A DNA stretch of 34,608 bases from the NCBI GenBank assembly GCA_031276295.1, contig JAISNI010000076.1, positions 1 to 34,608 on the forward strand, read 5' to 3'. Positions 33,361-34,608 of the stretch are shown here, piece after piece (positions within the stretch are counted from its first letter, which is position 1; each line of letters starts with the position of its first letter). The notes beneath the pieces are model-generated. The model was not told where the DNA came from, ran no database searches, and worked only from the letters and a program-made list of their open reading frames with translations. The stretch comes from Treponema sp. (GTDB lineage Bacteria > Spirochaetota > Spirochaetia > Treponematales > Breznakiellaceae). The position numbers and the translations under genes are program-made.

Positions 33361-33953
33361 GCCCCCGACTGGCCCCCCAGACTGAGTATGGCCTCCCGAA
33401 ACACGGCCTGCTCCTTCTGCGCGCCGCTCAGACCGGGGTACGCTCCGGCGGCGGCTTTTTCCATGGCCGCAGCTGCCTGCCGCCGGTCATAGCCCATTTC
33501 TTCCAGGGCTTTGACAAGATCGCCGTAGGGGCCGGACGCCGGTTGCGGCAGACGGGTAAGTTTACCCTTGAGGCTCAGTATCATCTTCTGGGCCGTCTTC
33601 TTTCCCAGACCCGGAACCTGTTCAAGCCGTACCAGGTCTTCCGCCTCCAGGGCCCGTTCCAGTTCTTCCCTGTCTATGTTTCCCATGATCTTAATGCCGC
33701 CGCGGGGGCCTATACCTTCTACCTTGATAAGTTCCAGAAAGGTAGTACGCCCGGCCTCGTCCGCAAAACCGTAAAGCCGCATCTGGTCATCCTTGTGGTA
33801 GAGCCAGGTATAGACCCTTCCCTCCCCGCCCGGCGGCGGGAGTTTTTCAATATCTTTTGCCGGAACCGAAATATCCCACTCTATACCGCCGGTTAAAATA
33901 TACACGGTATCGGACGATTTTCCGGTTATAAGGCCCCGTATGCTGTTGAACAT
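33357..33953 (-). CDS. ruvA: Holliday junction branch-migration protein RuvA
   Basis: RuvA binds four-way DNA junctions as a tetramer and loads RuvB. The 198-residue protein has the N-terminal OB fold (MFNSIRGLITGK; YTWLYHKDDQMRLYGF), the helix-hairpin-helix motifs (VEGIGPRGGIKIM and VPGLGKKTAQKMI) and a C-terminal three-helix domain (DLVKALEEMGYDRRQAAAAM). It overlaps the 3' end of convergent pdxK by 4 nt. No Shine-Dalgarno is visible; TATAGT (33960-33965) ends 6 nt before the ATG, with a weak -35. The 161-nt gap upstream holds element copy 7 and the next promoter. Confidence 0.98.
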   Translation of the reverse strand: MFNSIRGLITGKSSDTVYILTGGIEWDISVPAKDIEKLPPPGGEGRVYTWLYHKDDQMRLYGFADEAGRTTFLELIKVEGIGPRGGIKIMGNIDREELERALEAEDLVRLEQVPGLGKKTAQKMILSLKGKLTRLPQPASGPYGDLVKALEEMGYDRRQAAAAMEKAAAGAYPGLSGAQKEQAVFREAILSLGGQSGA

Positions 33954-33959
33954 AGGTAC

Positions 33960-33965
33960 ACTATA
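33960..33965 (-). promoter_or_regulatory. -10 box of ruvA
   Basis: TATAGT lies 6 nt before the ATG. A -35 at 17 nt would be TTCCCT, a poor match. A second overlapping TATAGT sits five bases further upstream. Confidence 0.45.
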
Positions 33966-34027
33966 CTATACAAAAGGCGGACAGGGAAGACGGAACTCAT
34001 CGGGGGGCTTCAATATAAAGGGCATTT

Positions 34028-34056
34028 AAAGTGAATTTTTATACCGCGCAAACTGC
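34028..34056. repeat. Fragment of the dispersed element (copy 7)
   Basis: AAAGTGAATTTTTATACC followed by GCAAACTGC matches the central palindrome and adjoining arm of copies 5 and 6. Terminal repeats are absent. Confidence 0.6.
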
Positions 34057-34076
34057 CGCCGGCCAAAGGCCCGCCC

Positions 34077-34105
34077 TTGCGTAAACGGCCCTCATGGGTC
34101 ATACT
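34077..34105 (+). promoter_or_regulatory. Possible promoter of the DUF1703 gene
   Basis: TTGCGT (34077-34082), 17 nt, CATACT (34100-34105), then 9 nt to the ATG. Both boxes are moderate matches. Confidence 0.4.
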
Positions 34106-34114
34106 GAATAATAT

Positions 34115-34608
34115 ATGGAACAAAAATTACCTATCGGTATACAGGACTTTGTGAAGATTCGTGAAGGGGGCTATTGTTATGTGGATAAGACCGCGCGGAT
34201 CCATGACCTTATCACCGGATCGGGGGGCGTTTTTTTTCTGTCCCGTCCCCGGCGCTTCGGGAAGTCCCTGCTCTGTTCGACCCTGGGAGCTCTCTTCGAG
34301 GGCCGGCGGGAACTGTTCGGCGCCGTCGGGGGGCGGCCGCCCCTGGCCGTCGATTCCCTCGACTGGGAATGGAAAAAGTACCCGGTCATCCGCATGGATC
34401 TGAATCCGGGCAATTATGCCCTCGGGATAGACCAGCTTACCGCACGGCTGCACGGCCTCTTGGCTGAAACCGCTCAGGCCGCGGGCCTGCCCCTGCGCGG
34501 CGGGACTATTGTATCGGAACAGTTTTATAGCCTTATCAGGGATATGGCTGAACAGGCGGGGGAACGCGTCGTCGTTATTATCGATGAGTACGACAAACCC
34601 TTGCTTTC
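34115..34608 (+). CDS. DUF1703/AAA-ATPase-like protein, cut by the window end
   Basis: Only the first 164 codons are present; the frame is open at the window end. LPIGIQDFVKIREGGYCYVDKT (two overlapping blocks of a longer match) is the usual opening of the AAA-ATPase-like/DUF1703 family. SRPRRFGKSLL is a Walker A variant, and VVIIDEYDKPL is the Walker B region. The missing C-terminal part normally holds a PD-(D/E)XK-like domain. The family is multicopy in many gut bacteria and spirochaetes; its role is unresolved. No Shine-Dalgarno is visible, and a moderate promoter ends 9 nt before the ATG. Confidence 0.9.
   Translation, partial: MEQKLPIGIQDFVKIREGGYCYVDKTARIHDLITGSGGVFFLSRPRRFGKSLLCSTLGALFEGRRELFGAVGGRPPLAVDSLDWEWKKYPVIRMDLNPGNYALGIDQLTARLHGLLAETAQAAGLPLRGGTIVSEQFYSLIRDMAEQAGERVVVIIDEYDKPLL

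Overview
The window looks like chromosomal DNA of a spirochaete, most likely a gut-type Treponema. This is inferred from gene content: many predicted lipoproteins, BIG2/formylglycine-generating-enzyme-like and CsgG/DUF1566-type surface proteins, paired FKBP isomerases, DUF1703 ATPases, and ruvA separated from ruvB. No rRNA, tRNA, CRISPR array, phage or transposase gene was seen. About 29 protein genes occupy nearly all of it, in short operons on both strands.

Layout. 1-8.2 kb (minus strand): a BIG2/FGE-domain lipoprotein with a 47-nt GA microsatellite upstream; a tandem set SWIM zinc-finger protein > HEAT-repeat protein > CDF metal transporter; a CsgG-like/DUF1566 lipoprotein; a small lipoprotein. 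8.5-16.5 kb (plus): a membrane-anchored alpha/beta hydrolase, a YggS-type PLP protein, a hybrid histidine kinase, a probable small RNA with its own promoter and terminator, then polyprenyl synthetase > bifunctional nuclease/UVR > YitT. 16.5-17.5 kb: divergent Nudix and thioesterase genes with interlocked promoters. 18-18.8 kb: a frameshifted CsgG-like lipoprotein. 19-20.3 kb: a tandem nucleoside-diphosphate-kinase-like protein. 20.4-22.8 kb (minus): an exported MBL hydrolase and two FKBP isomerases. 23-26.1 kb (plus): MFS transporter, coiled-coil/PD-(D/E)XK-like protein, EamA transporter. 26.2-32.4 kb (minus): ruvB > queA, a second EamA transporter, alkaline phosphatase > YibE/F. 32.5-34.6 kb: pdxK (plus), ruvA (minus), and the start of a DUF1703 ATPase cut by the window edge.

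Two patterns run across the window. First, a dispersed palindromic element (up to about 139 bp, near-identical terminal inverted repeats, most ends bordered by TA) occurs in full or degraded form about seven times. It resembles a Tc1/mariner- or IS630-type MITE. Because it starts with G next to a target TA, it forms the TAG stop codon of four unrelated genes, and in a fifth it is translated as a 16-residue C-terminal tail. Second, up to nine genes lack a visible Shine-Dalgarno sequence and have a -10 box only 5-9 nt before the start codon, so they may be leaderless transcripts. Other genes in the window have clear GGAGG-type sites.
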